Notes: generated from the sequence alone by a model not told the origin. 33,744 nucleotides of DNA from an uncultured Saprospiraceae bacterium (GCA_937921555.1 CAKZUV010000295.1:1-33744), one strand, 5' to 3'; shown: positions 15,411-24,551, counted from the stretch's first letter. A program made the numbers and translations.

Positions 15411-16694
15411 TTATTTAATGATGGCAAAGCCGGTATATTTTTGCAGTGCCTCGGGTATTTTGATTCCCTCTTCCGTTTGATTATTTTCCAAAAGTGCCGC
15501 GACGATTCTGGCCAGTGCCAGTGCACTGCCATTGAGGGTATGCGCAAGCTGCATTTTTTTGTTTTCGCCGCGAAAGCGTAGCTTCAGTCGGTTGGCCTGA
15601 AAGGTCTCAAAATTAGAAACGGAGCTGACTTCCAGCCATCTTTTCTGAGCCGCACTGTACACTTCAAAGTCAAAAGTCAAGGCAGAAGTAAAGCCTAAAT
15701 CACCACCACAGAGTCGCAGAATCCGGTAAGGAAGTTCGAGTTTTTGCAGCAACCCCTCTACGTGGGCGAGCATTTCCATCAATGTATCGTAAGATTTGTC
15801 AGGGTGTTCAATTTGTACAATTTCTACTTTGTCGAACTGATGGACTCGATTGAGGCCACGGACATCTTTTCCGTGGGCGCCCGCTTCGCGCCGAAAGCAG
15901 GGCGTGTAACCCGTTAATTTTATTGGAAAATCTTTTTCATCTAAAATTACGTCCCGGTAAATATTGGTGATGGGAACTTCGGCGGTTGGAATCAGATATA
16001 AGTCATCTTTTTCCATGTAGTACATCTGTCCTTCTTTGTCCGGGAGTTGTCCGGTGCCTCTGGCGCTGGCCTCGTTGACCATCAGTGGAGGAACAATTTC
16101 TTCAAATCCGGCATCGGCGGCTTCATCCAGAAACATATTGATAAGAGCTCTTTCCAGTCTGGCACCTTTACCCCGGAAAAGTGGAAATCCGGCACCGGTA
16201 ATTTTTACACCAAGTTCAAAATCAATCAGATTGTATTTCTGGACCAGATCCCAGTGTGGCACGGCACCCTCAGCCAGAACGGGCAGCGGAGTAGCACACG
16301 GCTTGTATAATTCATTATCTTCATCCGTATTACCAGCCGGAACGGAAGGATGGGGTATATTCGGTAAGTTGAGTAATAAATTTTCCATTTCCTGCTGAAC
16401 GACGTGTTGACGTTCCTGCAGCACGTTGGTTTTTTCTTTTCTTTCGGCTACCTGGGCTTTCAGTTGTTCCGCTTCGTCTCTTTTACCTTCTTTATATAGC
16501 TGTCCAATTAATTTGGCCGCTTTGTTATTTTCGGATAAAATCTGATCGTTTTGGGTTTGATTATCCCGTCTTTCATCGTCAAGGGCGATCAGATTGGTGA
16601 GCATTTCCTTCGTTTCGTCCGCTTTCAGGTTTCGAACCTGTAGTCTTTCAACCAGTAAATCCTGGTTTTCTCTAATAAATTTTATGGTTAACAT
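15411..16694 (-). CDS. serS: Seryl-tRNA synthetase
   Basis: 427 residues, the normal length for this class II aminoacyl-tRNA synthetase, which charges tRNA-Ser. Residues 1-110 form the long antiparallel coiled-coil arm that reads the tRNA variable arm. The catalytic core has the TAEVPITN block, motif 2 (CFRREAGAHGKDVRGLNRVHQF) and motif 3 (LNGSALALARIVAALLENNQ) in the right order and spacing. A canonical promoter element lies about 75 bp upstream of the start codon. It appears to be transcribed alone. Confidence 0.97.
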   Translation of the reverse strand: MLTIKFIRENQDLLVERLQVRNLKADETKEMLTNLIALDDERRDNQTQNDQILSENNKAAKLIGQLYKEGKRDEAEQLKAQVAERKEKTNVLQERQHVVQQEMENLLLNLPNIPHPSVPAGNTDEDNELYKPCATPLPVLAEGAVPHWDLVQKYNLIDFELGVKITGAGFPLFRGKGARLERALINMFLDEAADAGFEEIVPPLMVNEASARGTGQLPDKEGQMYYMEKDDLYLIPTAEVPITNIYRDVILDEKDFPIKLTGYTPCFRREAGAHGKDVRGLNRVHQFDKVEIVQIEHPDKSYDTLMEMLAHVEGLLQKLELPYRILRLCGGDLGFTSALTFDFEVYSAAQKRWLEVSSVSNFETFQANRLKLRFRGENKKMQLAHTLNGSALALARIVAALLENNQTEEGIKIPEALQKYTGFAIIK

Positions 16695-16768
16695 TAAAAT
16701 ATATAGTTATAAATAGTGATAAAATGGCATTTAACAGAACTTTGTAGAAAAATTATCGTTTCTTTTTG

Positions 16769-16776
16769 CAAAGATA
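16769..16776 (-). promoter_or_regulatory. Bacteroidota -7 element of serS
   Basis: The minus strand reads TATCTTTG followed by CA, matching TAnnTTTG, about 75 bp upstream of the serS ATG. A -33 element is not obvious. Confidence 0.6.
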
Positions 16777-16875
16777 ATATTTGGATTTATAAAATATTGT
16801 GTATTTTTACGCCGTAAGAAAGTTAATCACGCCTGTTTTTTACTTTTTCAGCATTAATTCCCGAATATTATCGAG

Positions 16876-16891
16876 CTTAAACATGTTTAAG
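16876..16891. repeat. Perfect 16-bp palindrome
   Basis: CTTAAACATGTTTAAG is fully self-complementary. It lies about 100 bp upstream of the serS promoter element and 340 bp upstream of that of rho, and could be a binding site for a dimeric regulator. Confidence 0.8.
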
Positions 16892-17229
16892 TAGTATTCC
16901 CTTTAATTCCCACTTTTTACTATTCCTCTTTATATTATACCTCCTTAGAGGTTCAAAGGTTTACAAATTTGAGGTTTTATTAAAATAAATAACGCGCACA
17001 GGCAGGTCAACAGTTCCATACTTAGGATCAGCAAAAGAATAACTTACAACATTTGATTACTTCTTCTATTTTTACTATTCGCCTCTGAAAAAAACATTAT
17101 GTTCAGCATAAATAATTTTTTAGTTGCCCGTTTAGTCGTAAAGTAATTGATTCAGACCTTATTTTAAATTGACCCTTAACATTTCTCCACTGGGATTATA
17201 AATAGAATAAATGAGCAAATTAAAGCCTG

Positions 17230-17237
17230 TAGCTTTG
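17230..17237 (+). promoter_or_regulatory. Putative -7 element of rho
   Basis: TAGCTTTG followed by C matches TAnnTTTG, 121 bp upstream of the rho start codon. No -33 TTG is seen at the usual spacing. Confidence 0.5.
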
Positions 17238-17358
17238 CTCACAAACTTATCAAAACAAAGATATTATTATCAAATAACGTGAAAATAATTATAGCACGAT
17301 ACCGGGCTAAGCTAATCTAACAATAATTGAATAATTACTTTTCTTAAAAAACACTTGT

Positions 17359-19083
17359 ATGTACGACATTTTGCAGCTAAATGATATGCTGGTACCCGAA
17401 CTAAAAGACCTGGCGGAAGAACTGGGATTGAAAGGGTATAAAAAATTGACCAAAAAAGAACTCATCTATAAAATCCTCGACGAGCAGGCGGTAGGTAAAG
17501 ACGATAGTAGCAAAAAAGAGGTGAAGAAAGAAAAAGTGGCCGAGCGCGCCAAGCCGATTTCAAAATCGACAAAATCAGATGGTGATGATTCTGAGGAAAG
17601 GTCTTCCAATCGAAATTACGGAGATCGTAAAATGGCCACTCGTCGTTCCACTGATAGAGATAATCGAAGCCGGGACAACCGAGACCGGGATGATCGCCGT
17701 GACCGGCGGGATGACCGCGATGACCGGGACGACCGCGATCGAAGAGATAGTCGGGATAACCGCGACCGGGATGATCGCCGCGACCGCCGGGATGATCGGG
17801 ACGACCGGGACGACCGCGACCGCAGAGACAGTCGCGATAGCCGCGACCGGGATGACCGCCGGGACCGGCGGGATGACCGTGACCGCGATCGCAGAGACTC
17901 CCGCGACGACCGCCGGGAAGCACCCGAAGCACCGGACCCAAACAAATTTGATATTGAGTTAGATGGTATTATTGAAGGAGAAGGAATTCTGGAAATGATG
18001 CCGGATGGTTACGGTTTTTTACGTTCTTCCGACTATAACTACCTAACGTCTCCCGATGATATTTATGTTTCTCCCAGTCAAATTAAATTATTCGGACTCA
18101 GAACCGGAGATACCGTCAAAGGGGCAATTCGTCCGCCAAAAGAAGGAGAAAAATATTTTGCTTTATTAAGAGTATCGAATATCAATGGCCTCGAACCACA
18201 ACAGGTAAGAGACCGGGTACCATTCGATTATCTGACGCCATTATTTCCAAACGAAAAATTTCAGCTAACAGATGCTAAAGGTAATGGTAAGGATTACGGA
18301 GAACGAATGATTGATCTTTTCTCTCCCATCGGAAAAGGGCAGCGTGGTTTGATTGTGGCACAACCCAAAACGGGTAAGACGTTTTTATTAAAAGATGTTG
18401 CTAATGCAATTGCAAAAAATCATCCTGAATGTTATTTACTGGTTTTGCTAGTAGATGAACGCCCGGAAGAGGTAACAGATATGAAACGTCACGTGGACGC
18501 GGAAGTAGTGGCATCAACGTTTGATGAGCCGGCGGATAACCACGTAAGAGTCGCAAACATAGTGCTCGAAAAAGCCAAGCGACTGGTAGAATGTGGTCAC
18601 GATGTGGTGATCCTTCTCGATTCGATCACGAGATTAGCACGGGCTTATAACACCGTGGCACCAGCAAGTGGAAAAGTATTGTCGGGTGGTGTGGAAGCAA
18701 ACGCTTTGCACAAGCCGAAAAAATTCTTTGGTGCGGCGCGTAATGTTGAAAATGGTGGTTCTCTAACGATTCTGGCTACGGCGCTGATTGATACAGGTTC
18801 CAAGATGGATCAGGTGATCTTCGAAGAATTTAAAGGTACGGGTAACATGGAATTACAGTTGGATCGTTCTTTGGCCAACAAGCGTCTCTACCCCGCTATC
18901 GACCTTACCAAGTCGAGTACGCGTCGCGAAGACTTGCTGTTTGATAAAGAAACTTTGCAGCGGATGTTTATCCTCCGTAAGCACTTGTCAGATATGAAGC
19001 CGGACGAAGCAATGGAATTCCTGCGCAAGCACATGTTACATACGCAGACAAACGAGGAGTTTTTGACGTCGATGAATGGTTAG
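17359..19083 (+). CDS. rho: Transcription termination factor Rho with long Arg/Asp-rich insertion
   Basis: 574 residues, much longer than E. coli Rho (419). Residues 1-45 are the helical Rho N-terminal domain. Residues about 45-195 are a charged disordered insertion, basic first and then almost only Arg and Asp with two identical 27-residue repeats (105-131, 132-158) and a 23-residue partial copy (159-181). The RNA-binding OB fold follows (GYGFLRS near 218-224). The ATPase core has the Walker A block ([11 protein letters not shown]), the Walker B block ([16 protein letters not shown]) and the R-loop/Q-loop region. It acts as a hexameric RNA helicase that ends transcription. Large disordered insertions in Bacteroidota Rho are known, and in Bacteroides thetaiotaomicron one drives phase separation. 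A Rof-like inhibitor gene lies 5.5 kb downstream. Confidence 0.97.
   Translation: MYDILQLNDMLVPELKDLAEELGLKGYKKLTKKELIYKILDEQAVGKDDSSKKEVKKEKVAERAKPISKSTKSDGDDSEERSSNRNYGDRKMATRRSTDRDNRSRDNRDRDDRRDRRDDRDDRDDRDRRDSRDNRDRDDRRDRRDDRDDRDDRDRRDSRDSRDRDDRRDRRDDRDRDRRDSRDDRREAPEAPDPNKFDIELDGIIEGEGILEMMPDGYGFLRSSDYNYLTSPDDIYVSPSQIKLFGLRTGDTVKGAIRPPKEGEKYFALLRVSNINGLEPQQVRDRVPFDYLTPLFPNEKFQLTDAKGNGKDYGERMIDLFSPIGKGQRGLIVAQPKTGKTFLLKDVANAIAKNHPECYLLVLLVDERPEEVTDMKRHVDAEVVASTFDEPADNHVRVANIVLEKAKRLVECGHDVVILLDSITRLARAYNTVAPASGKVLSGGVEANALHKPKKFFGAARNVENGGSLTILATALIDTGSKMDQVIFEEFKGTGNMELQLDRSLANKRLYPAIDLTKSSTRREDLLFDKETLQRMFILRKHLSDMKPDEAMEFLRKHMLHTQTNEEFLTSMNG
17671..17901 (+). repeat. 81-bp in-frame tandem repeat inside rho
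   Basis: The DNA coding for residues 105-181 of Rho consists of two 81-bp units (17671-17751, 17752-17832) that encode the same 27 residues, plus a shorter third unit. Each begins RDNRDRDD or RDSRDRDD and ends DRRDS. The DNA copies differ at many third positions, so the protein sequence looks maintained. The high G+C and sense/antisense symmetry also open long spurious frames on the other strand. Confidence 0.85.
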
Positions 19084-19118
19084 AGGAGCAGTTTCTGTCT
19101 GAGTTTTATAAAAAATAT

Positions 19119-19154
19119 AAAAGGGTTGTCAGCGTGATGTTGACAACCCTTTTT
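19119..19154 (+). terminator. Intrinsic terminator between rho and the lipoprotein gene
   Basis: Arms AAAAGGGTTGTCA (19119-19131) and TGACAACCCTTTT (19141-19153) form a perfect 13-bp stem with a 9-nt loop and a T tract. A-tracts on the other side let it also serve the convergent minus-strand gene. Confidence 0.88.
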
Positions 19155-19186
19155 CTTTGTTGGTAATTATGTGTTTTTTGTGTCTT

Positions 19187-19633
19187 TTATTCCGGATGAA
19201 CGTGAAATTCGATAGACTCAATCATTTCTGCTTTTCCGGCTTCATGTCCCCAGACCTTTGCTTCCAGAATCCAGTCGGAGTGGGCCGCTACTCCTTTTTC
19301 TGCGGTCAGTGGAAAGTCGTCATGGTATTCGTAAATTCCCTCTTCCGCGTGTACGTGAGCATCAATGGGCAAATCGTAGATCACCTGAGAAGCATCCGCT
19401 TTGTTGTAGATTTTTACATTGACGTGGTGGACTGTCTCTCCCGTTTGACTTTCAAAGTCAACGTGAATGTGAATGGAATCGCCTACGTGTTTGTCGGCTG
19501 TACTCGGAGAGTTAACTTGCGCGCGATAGTCGAATTCAATTGCATCCGGTTCGGGTTCCTCGTCTTTGTCACAAGACACAAAGAAAAAAGTAAAAGAAAA
19601 TAATAATAGCGTTGAAAATAATAATTTATTCAT
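19187..19633 (-). CDS. Histidine-rich lipoprotein of unknown function
   Basis: 148 residues with a signal peptide and lipobox FFVSC (Cys21), followed by an acidic Asp/Glu/Pro linker as in Bacteroidota surface lipoproteins. The rest is a single beta-sandwich-like domain with about a dozen His residues, many in HxH pairs: SIHIHVDF, TVHHVNV, DAHVHAEE, EYHDDF and the final FHVHPE. The pattern suggests metal binding at the cell envelope, though no enzyme motif is present. It may belong to one of the Bacteroidota-specific DUF lipoprotein families (possibly DUF4625); that is a guess. A canonical promoter element is 36 bp upstream. It ends at a shared terminator with rho. Confidence 0.85.
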   Translation of the reverse strand: MNKLLFSTLLLFSFTFFFVSCDKDEEPEPDAIEFDYRAQVNSPSTADKHVGDSIHIHVDFESQTGETVHHVNVKIYNKADASQVIYDLPIDAHVHAEEGIYEYHDDFPLTAEKGVAAHSDWILEAKVWGHEAGKAEMIESIEFHVHPE

Positions 19634-19668
19634 TGTTAATTTTTTTTATGATTGACTTATGCACAAAA

Positions 19669-19676
19669 CAAAGGTA
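19669..19676 (-). promoter_or_regulatory. Bacteroidota -7 element of the His-rich lipoprotein gene
   Basis: The minus strand reads TACCTTTG, a full match to TAnnTTTG, 36 bp upstream of the start codon. Confidence 0.6.
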
Positions 19677-19860
19677 CGGATTCTATGGTATGCTGAGTTG
19701 GATGATTTTGTCATCTGCAAGTTAATTCGCGGGAAAAACGGGAGGACAACCAATGAGAACAGGTTGATAAAATTCAGAATCAGGAGATGAGGAGCAGCTT
19801 CTCAAATTTAAAAGAAGAATAAAAATACTGTCAGAACAGCAGACGGATTGATCATTTACG

Positions 19861-20967
19861 CTATTGAGCCACTACCAGTTTTTGTCCGAATCGTTGCTGT
19901 CCACGATCCGTTCTGACTACTAATTCATAAAAATAAACACCCGACTGGTTTAATTTCACTGCAGTTTCGTAATCACCAGCAGGTTGGGTAACATCGTCGA
20001 CGACGGTCTTTACCAAATTTCCCAGCAGATCAAATATTCGTAGTTGTACGCTCGCCGTGGCTCCCAGTGTATAAGGAATCCGGGTAACACCCGTTGTTGG
20101 ATTCGGTAAGTTTTGTCCCAGATAGAACCCCGGTAAATCGGTGGTACTCGTCGGGACCGTCAAACCACAAACGCCCCCCGTATCATCTGTACAATAAACC
20201 CGGTAGGCCAACAATGTATCAAGAATAAAGGGATTGGGTTTATCAGACTGATAATCGGCGATTTGAAAAGTACGATCATATTCTTTTTGATCGACAGGAT
20301 CTTCCTGGTGCCAGCGCAAAAGTGTGGCGCGCTGTGTTTCAAAAAAATTAGGATCTGCACTATTCGCCTGATTGCGATAGATGGTATAAAAATAAAAAAC
20401 AGCACGAGCTACATTTCCTTTATGGTCTTCCCGGGGTTCAAAACTACCGTTGCGTGACTCACTGAATTCGTCGATAATGGCCGGTGAAGGAATACTGCTT
20501 TGCGAAGAATTATTTCGAAACCAGCTTTCTGTAACATTATCTGCAATGTCTGCAAAAGGAAAACTGCCACGCGCCGAATTGACGAGTATCCGCGTCGGGA
20601 AAAGATGGTGCATGTCACTACGGGCGTTGCCATCTTCTGCTCCTTTGGAACGGGGATACGTGTGTTCGGTGTTGATGCCGTTGCTCGCACCGTTCATAAA
20701 GGCTGCCTGGGTAGGATCTTCATTCGGGTTGAGATAAATCTGGTGACCACTATAGACACAACTTAGACTGTCGTTGTTATTATAAATTTTGGAAAACATC
20801 GTATCACGGGCCATTCCATAAGACAGTACATTGCCTGGCGTATAGGTATCTTGAATCGCATCAAAAAGTGCTTCATCCGTCAGATCGGGAAAAAGCGGGG
20901 TGTGCGTCTGAGCCGAAATAAAAAACGGAAACAGCAGCATTCCTAACAAAAAAATAATACGATTCAT
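19861..20967 (-). CDS. Secreted endonuclease I family nuclease with T9SS sorting domain
   Basis: 368 residues. Signal peptide 1-20 (cut after SAQ). Residues about 25-255 are an endonuclease I (EndA/BsnI) domain, with the beta-beta-alpha-metal active site in NTEHTYPRSKGAEDG (99-113) and SDMHHLFPTR (117-126). The catalytic His is most likely His102. The C-terminal 80 residues (from LGQNLPNPTTGVTRIPYTL) are a type A T9SS sorting domain ending in QKLVVAQ, so the protein crosses the outer membrane and is attached or released there. It probably degrades extracellular DNA or RNA for nutrients. The frame stays open 7 codons upstream, but the promoter element at 20986 lies there, which fixes the ATG at 20967. 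Confidence 0.93.
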   Translation of the reverse strand: MNRIIFLLGMLLFPFFISAQTHTPLFPDLTDEALFDAIQDTYTPGNVLSYGMARDTMFSKIYNNNDSLSCVYSGHQIYLNPNEDPTQAAFMNGASNGINTEHTYPRSKGAEDGNARSDMHHLFPTRILVNSARGSFPFADIADNVTESWFRNNSSQSSIPSPAIIDEFSESRNGSFEPREDHKGNVARAVFYFYTIYRNQANSADPNFFETQRATLLRWHQEDPVDQKEYDRTFQIADYQSDKPNPFILDTLLAYRVYCTDDTGGVCGLTVPTSTTDLPGFYLGQNLPNPTTGVTRIPYTLGATASVQLRIFDLLGNLVKTVVDDVTQPAGDYETAVKLNQSGVYFYELVVRTDRGQQRFGQKLVVAQ

Positions 20968-20985
20968 AATTAAGTGGTTTGCTAA

Positions 20986-20993
20986 CAAAGCTA
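20986..20993 (-). promoter_or_regulatory. Bacteroidota promoter of the endonuclease gene
   Basis: The minus strand reads TAGCTTTG (-7), with TTG at 21014-21016 as a -33 element 20 bp further upstream. The expected start of transcription is about 10-15 nt before the ATG at 20967, so the leader is very short. Confidence 0.6.
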
Positions 20994-21071
20994 CGAAAAC
21001 GATACCGTACCATCAAGCCTGTCATTTGACATCCCGCACCTCCTTTTCTTTACGCAAGGAAGCCGAAAAAG

Positions 21072-21107
21072 AAAAACCCCCGTTCGATCAACCGAACGGG
21101 GGTTTTT
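21072..21107 (-). terminator. Intrinsic terminator of the glycoside hydrolase gene
   Basis: A perfect 15-bp stem (21072-21086 and 21093-21107, five G-C pairs in the middle) with a 6-nt loop and flanking A/T tracts, 18 bp past the stop of the glycoside hydrolase gene. Confidence 0.92.
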
Positions 21108-21125
21108 ATACTGGTAGAACATTCC

Positions 21126-23279
21126 TTAAAGTTTCACCTTTAAAAATCTACGGGTAAAGTAATCTTCCCCTTTTACTTTCATTCTGATAAAATAATGTCC
21201 GGTATCCAGTTTATCAATATCAATAGAGATCGCATTTCTGCCGGCTGGTAAAACCTCATCCATCCTTTTACGCCCAAGTACATCAAAGACAGCGAGTTCA
21301 ATATCTTTATCATAAAAATCGTAAAATTCTACGTGAATCTCGTCGTCCGCCTGCGTGGGACGAACTGTAAACAAATCTCCGGATTGAATTTCCACGACGA
21401 CCACTTCGCTGTATTCAAAACTACCATCCGTATCTATCTGCTTGAGACGGTAATAATTATTTCCACGGATGGCCCGGTGGTGCTTGAAAGTATAATACTG
21501 TGTTTCGTTGGTCGTCCCGGCTCCGGGCCGTTCACCGATGGCTTCAAAATTACGGGCGTCGGCGCTATGTTCTACCACAAAGCGATCGTTGTTTTCCTCC
21601 GATTCTGTTACCCATTCCAGAATCACGTCCGCGTTATCACGGTAACCGCGGAAGGCAATTAATTCTACCGGCAAAATAACCTGAGTAGATGGCTGGATAA
21701 AGACGGGAGAGGCTCCAATGGAAATGCCCTGTGCTGCCCGCACCGTAGTTATTTCACCGGTTCGGGAGTGATCCCAGTCAAAGATCTTTACCTCATCGTG
21801 CAATAATACGGGTGGCAGGAGGTACGGAATTTCCGCTACCCATTCGCTCTGATCGTGTTGTGTTTCCGCCCACAGTACGTAGGTATACTCTTCCACAAAA
21901 GGATTTTTGAAGGCACCCCCTCTGATTCCGGCAGGTAAATTCAGGGCGGTGGTCCGCTCCGGGTCATAACGCAGGAATTTTAAAAGATCAGACGTAGTTT
22001 TATAGGCAATTCCACCATCGGTTGCTTTTTGCTGGTAAGGAGGAGTCTCTTCGAGGCTTTCATAAAGTCCCATCATATCGAACGCACCACGGGCTTCGGA
22101 TTCCAGTTCTTTTTCACCCAGATCGTAAATACACAATTGTTGAATATCATTTTGCTGAGCCGCCACAATACTCTTGATCAGATAATTACGCTGTGCTTTT
22201 TCACTACCGATATAATTATCAAATTGCTTACTTGGAATATTGGTTTCGGTAACGATAAATACCTTTTCCGGATAATTCCGGCCATTATAACCATAGTTAT
22301 GCAATACTGCTTCAAACTCATTTTTTTTGGTAATTAATCCATCTACCGCGGCGTCTGAATGACGGTAATAGTCAAAATCACCCAGATCGTTGTTCCAGTC
22401 GCGGAGACTACCGTCGATGTGTGGGTAAGAATGAAAACTCATTACGTCAAAGTAGGCACCTCCGTTGAGTGGATAATTGGGGCTGGTGCCACCTCCGTTC
22501 GGATTATCGGTATTCCGCATGATGGCATCCAGAAAGCTGGGATATCCCAGACCTCCTACGGCGATGTACGCATCAGGGTCAATGTATTTGATGACTTCGT
22601 AGCTGATCCGCAACATCCGGATATAAGAATAAATGGGGGCGTGCAGTTTGAATTCACAGGGTTGTGGATCGGTATCCCACCAGCTACCTTCCGGATCACC
22701 GGGTTGTCGCCAGGCGAGGTCTGATTCTGCGAGGTCCGGTTCGTTCCAGATTTCCCAGAATTTTACGTGGTCTTTGTAAAGGTGAACCATATCCCACAAA
22801 TATTTAGCGTAGTAATTTTCGTCATTGATAGGCGTTCCGTTTTCTCCGTTGTCCCAGATATCACGGTACAATCTTTTGAATACTTGAGAAGGATCGTCCG
22901 GACAGTATTCGGTCCAGTCTCTCTGATCGTCGGAAGGATACCCAATAAAAACGGTATTGTTGACGATACCCAAGCTGGTATAATGTTCAAATTCGTCAAT
23001 TTTATTTTCGAGGCCCCAGCGTTGCAGGAACTTATGTGGCAGGGTCGGACGGAGTGAATTAACACCAACTCCTTCGATTCTCTTGGTCTTATCACCGGCG
23101 GCGATATCGGCTAGTTGTTTGTCGTCCCAGGGAGAATAGTAGCCGAGGTTGGAACCAAATAGGAAATAGTCCTGATAAGGGGGGACGGTATCCATGGCGG
23201 TGTAAGTAACAGGGGAAGTTTGGGCGTTGATTTGAGCACAGAGAAAAATCAAACACAAATGGGTAATAATCCTTTTCAT
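21126..23279 (-). CDS. Secreted clan GH-A glycoside hydrolase (GH39/GH5-like) with T9SS sorting domain
   Basis: 717 residues. Signal peptide 1-20 (cut after NAQ). Residues about 35-440 form a (beta/alpha)8 barrel: acid/base Glu180 in FWEIWNEPD and nucleophile Glu345 in FIVTETN, at strands 4 and 7 as in clan GH-A. MSFHSYP (280-286) fits strand 6. A beta-rich domain follows (about 440-535), then a fibronectin-like region (PVELIAFRGYRDNADVILEW...) and a type A T9SS domain ending in RRFLKVKL. It should cut plant or algal polysaccharide or a glycoside outside the cell. The exact family and substrate cannot be assigned by eye. It lies upstream of the secreted endonuclease on the same strand, but a strong terminator separates them. 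Confidence 0.87.
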   Translation of the reverse strand: MKRIITHLCLIFLCAQINAQTSPVTYTAMDTVPPYQDYFLFGSNLGYYSPWDDKQLADIAAGDKTKRIEGVGVNSLRPTLPHKFLQRWGLENKIDEFEHYTSLGIVNNTVFIGYPSDDQRDWTEYCPDDPSQVFKRLYRDIWDNGENGTPINDENYYAKYLWDMVHLYKDHVKFWEIWNEPDLAESDLAWRQPGDPEGSWWDTDPQPCEFKLHAPIYSYIRMLRISYEVIKYIDPDAYIAVGGLGYPSFLDAIMRNTDNPNGGGTSPNYPLNGGAYFDVMSFHSYPHIDGSLRDWNNDLGDFDYYRHSDAAVDGLITKKNEFEAVLHNYGYNGRNYPEKVFIVTETNIPSKQFDNYIGSEKAQRNYLIKSIVAAQQNDIQQLCIYDLGEKELESEARGAFDMMGLYESLEETPPYQQKATDGGIAYKTTSDLLKFLRYDPERTTALNLPAGIRGGAFKNPFVEEYTYVLWAETQHDQSEWVAEIPYLLPPVLLHDEVKIFDWDHSRTGEITTVRAAQGISIGASPVFIQPSTQVILPVELIAFRGYRDNADVILEWVTESEENNDRFVVEHSADARNFEAIGERPGAGTTNETQYYTFKHHRAIRGNNYYRLKQIDTDGSFEYSEVVVVEIQSGDLFTVRPTQADDEIHVEFYDFYDKDIELAVFDVLGRKRMDEVLPAGRNAISIDIDKLDTGHYFIRMKVKGEDYFTRRFLKVKL

Positions 23280-23838
23280 AATCGTTTTTTACAGTTCGGT
23301 TTGTGAATTTGCTGACTACATGCCAGGCACTAACGACTATATCAATCGACTAAGACGATTATTTCCCAGGTTGGAAATAATTACTTATTTAACTAAATAG
23401 TAGTGTGTGGCCCGGTCATACAACCAGATTTAAAGAAGCGGAATGAAGCATTTAAAGTAATCCTGCTTTTGTGTTTGCAGCCACAAAAACGGATCGGGAT
23501 CATTCAACTTCAACTTCAAATTCAACAGGCATATTAATTGTCTTACGACAATAATATTCAAAACAGGTATTTTGAAAACTTTAAAATTCGGTAGTGGTAA
23601 CTCCCCTCGGAAGTTACATCGGTCAGGTTTTTAGAATTAAATGCAATGCAACGGACACGATATTCGTAGTCGTTGCGTTCTTGCAGGTAGGTTATATTTT
23701 GCTTTTTGTGAAAGTCCGTTAAGAGAAAAAGTAGGATGTGTTAATCACAATAGGCACAAATATAAAAAATACAAATTTAAAAATCCTACTTTTGACAAAA
23801 TATTTTTTAAATTGTTTTTATTCATAATGTGGATAGGA
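23280..23838. other. 559-bp intergenic region with inverted repeats
   Basis: I see no convincing gene. It holds a small hairpin (ATTGTC at 23537-23542 with GACAAT at 23547-23552) and a larger inverted repeat at 23727-23793. A minus-strand TATATTTG (23757-23764) resembles a -7 element and could start a long leader for the glycoside hydrolase gene, but support is weak. An open plus-strand frame at 23641-23892 overlaps the next gene's end and looks spurious. Confidence 0.6.
23727..23793. repeat. 11-bp inverted repeat with 45-bp spacer
   Basis: AAAAGTAGGAT (23727-23737) and ATCCTACTTTT (23783-23793) are exact complements. The spacer is very A+T-rich and contains a minus-strand TAnnTTTG match. 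Confidence 0.75.
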
Positions 23839-24426
23839 TCACTTTCGTACGTTTGTCAGCGGCTGGTTTTTGATATTTTCAAGAATAGATAATGGATTTA
23901 TTTCTGAATTTATCAGGTTAGAAAGTTGTAGAATACGGGATTCTTTGCTGATGATCCCCGTGTTTTCTATAATATGCAGGTTGCAAAAGATATTTTGTGA
24001 ATTTATTTTCCCAGCGTTTCTCAGGGTACCATGATTAATCAGTTTGCCACGATTATGGAGTTCCCCTTTTTCTTCAATTTTCAGAATACCAAAATTCTGG
24101 AGCAATCCGTTCTTGGTGACCTCAACTTTTTCCCGGTTAGCAATAATCCCTTCATTTTTGATGGTAAACTCGATTTGACAGGCCTCGGCAATTTGTGGAA
24201 AATGATTTCCCCTGGGCACCCGGGGAATAAAAGCGTGCAGATATCTGAAAGGAAGACCATCGGACCAATTATCCGCATTGTGCCAATTATCGTCTATTTG
24301 TCCGGTCCATTCTGTATATTTAAGGTTGGTATTTACCTTTAAGTGATTATTTGTCAGCGGACTTACTTTAAAAATCTTTCTTTTTATTACATTTATAGAC
24401 GTCTGTAAAAATGCAAATTGATCCAT
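23839..24426 (-). CDS. Orphan surface-type beta-repeat protein, possibly truncated
   Basis: About 195 residues from the ATG at 24426; an upstream ATG at 24465 would add 13. After a basic 40-residue leader it reads WTGQIDDNWHNADNWSDGLP, the opening of a module seen many times in large Bacteroidota surface proteins, where it normally precedes a beta-helix. The following repeats (NEGIIANREKVEVTKNG, NFGILKIEEKGEL, NRGKLINHGTL, NAGKI, NTGII) form short N-x-G rungs of such a helix. No signal peptide and no T9SS domain are visible, although homologous modules are exported. It may be a remnant of a larger gene, a recently rearranged copy, or an intracellular variant. Stop and strand are clear; function is unknown. 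Confidence 0.65.
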   Translation of the reverse strand: MDQFAFLQTSINVIKRKIFKVSPLTNNHLKVNTNLKYTEWTGQIDDNWHNADNWSDGLPFRYLHAFIPRVPRGNHFPQIAEACQIEFTIKNEGIIANREKVEVTKNGLLQNFGILKIEEKGELHNRGKLINHGTLRNAGKINSQNIFCNLHIIENTGIISKESRILQLSNLINSEINPLSILENIKNQPLTNVRK

Positions 24427-24551
24427 AGTGGATGATTTTAAATAAAATTTGCCAATTGCAGCCAAATAATGGAAGTGTAGACAAGTTCTTAATGATGGAA
24501 ACAGGGTGTACCTGAATTATCAATCAATTATTATGCTAAAACTGATCAAAT

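Larger units (their letters stand above)
16695..17358. other. 664-bp divergent intergenic region between serS and rho
   Basis: A+T-rich, with no convincing gene. It holds a serS promoter element (16769), a perfect 16-bp palindrome (16876-16891) and a rho promoter element (17230). The central 350 bp contain nothing else recognised. Length and the promoter position leave a rho leader of about 115 nt, where autoregulation could act. Confidence 0.7.

Noticed and set aside
17671-17901. CRISPR-like periodicity
   Set aside because: The repeats are in frame, adjoin without spacers and encode a conserved protein pattern in rho.
17462-17945. Long open frames opposite the rho insertion
   Set aside because: They are by-products of the G+C-rich Arg/Asp codon repeats and encode low-complexity Arg/Ser or Gly/Arg strings.
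23641-23892. Small plus-strand frame in the 23.3-23.8 kb gap
   Set aside because: It crosses an inverted repeat, overlaps the end of the neighbouring gene and has no domain or start signal.
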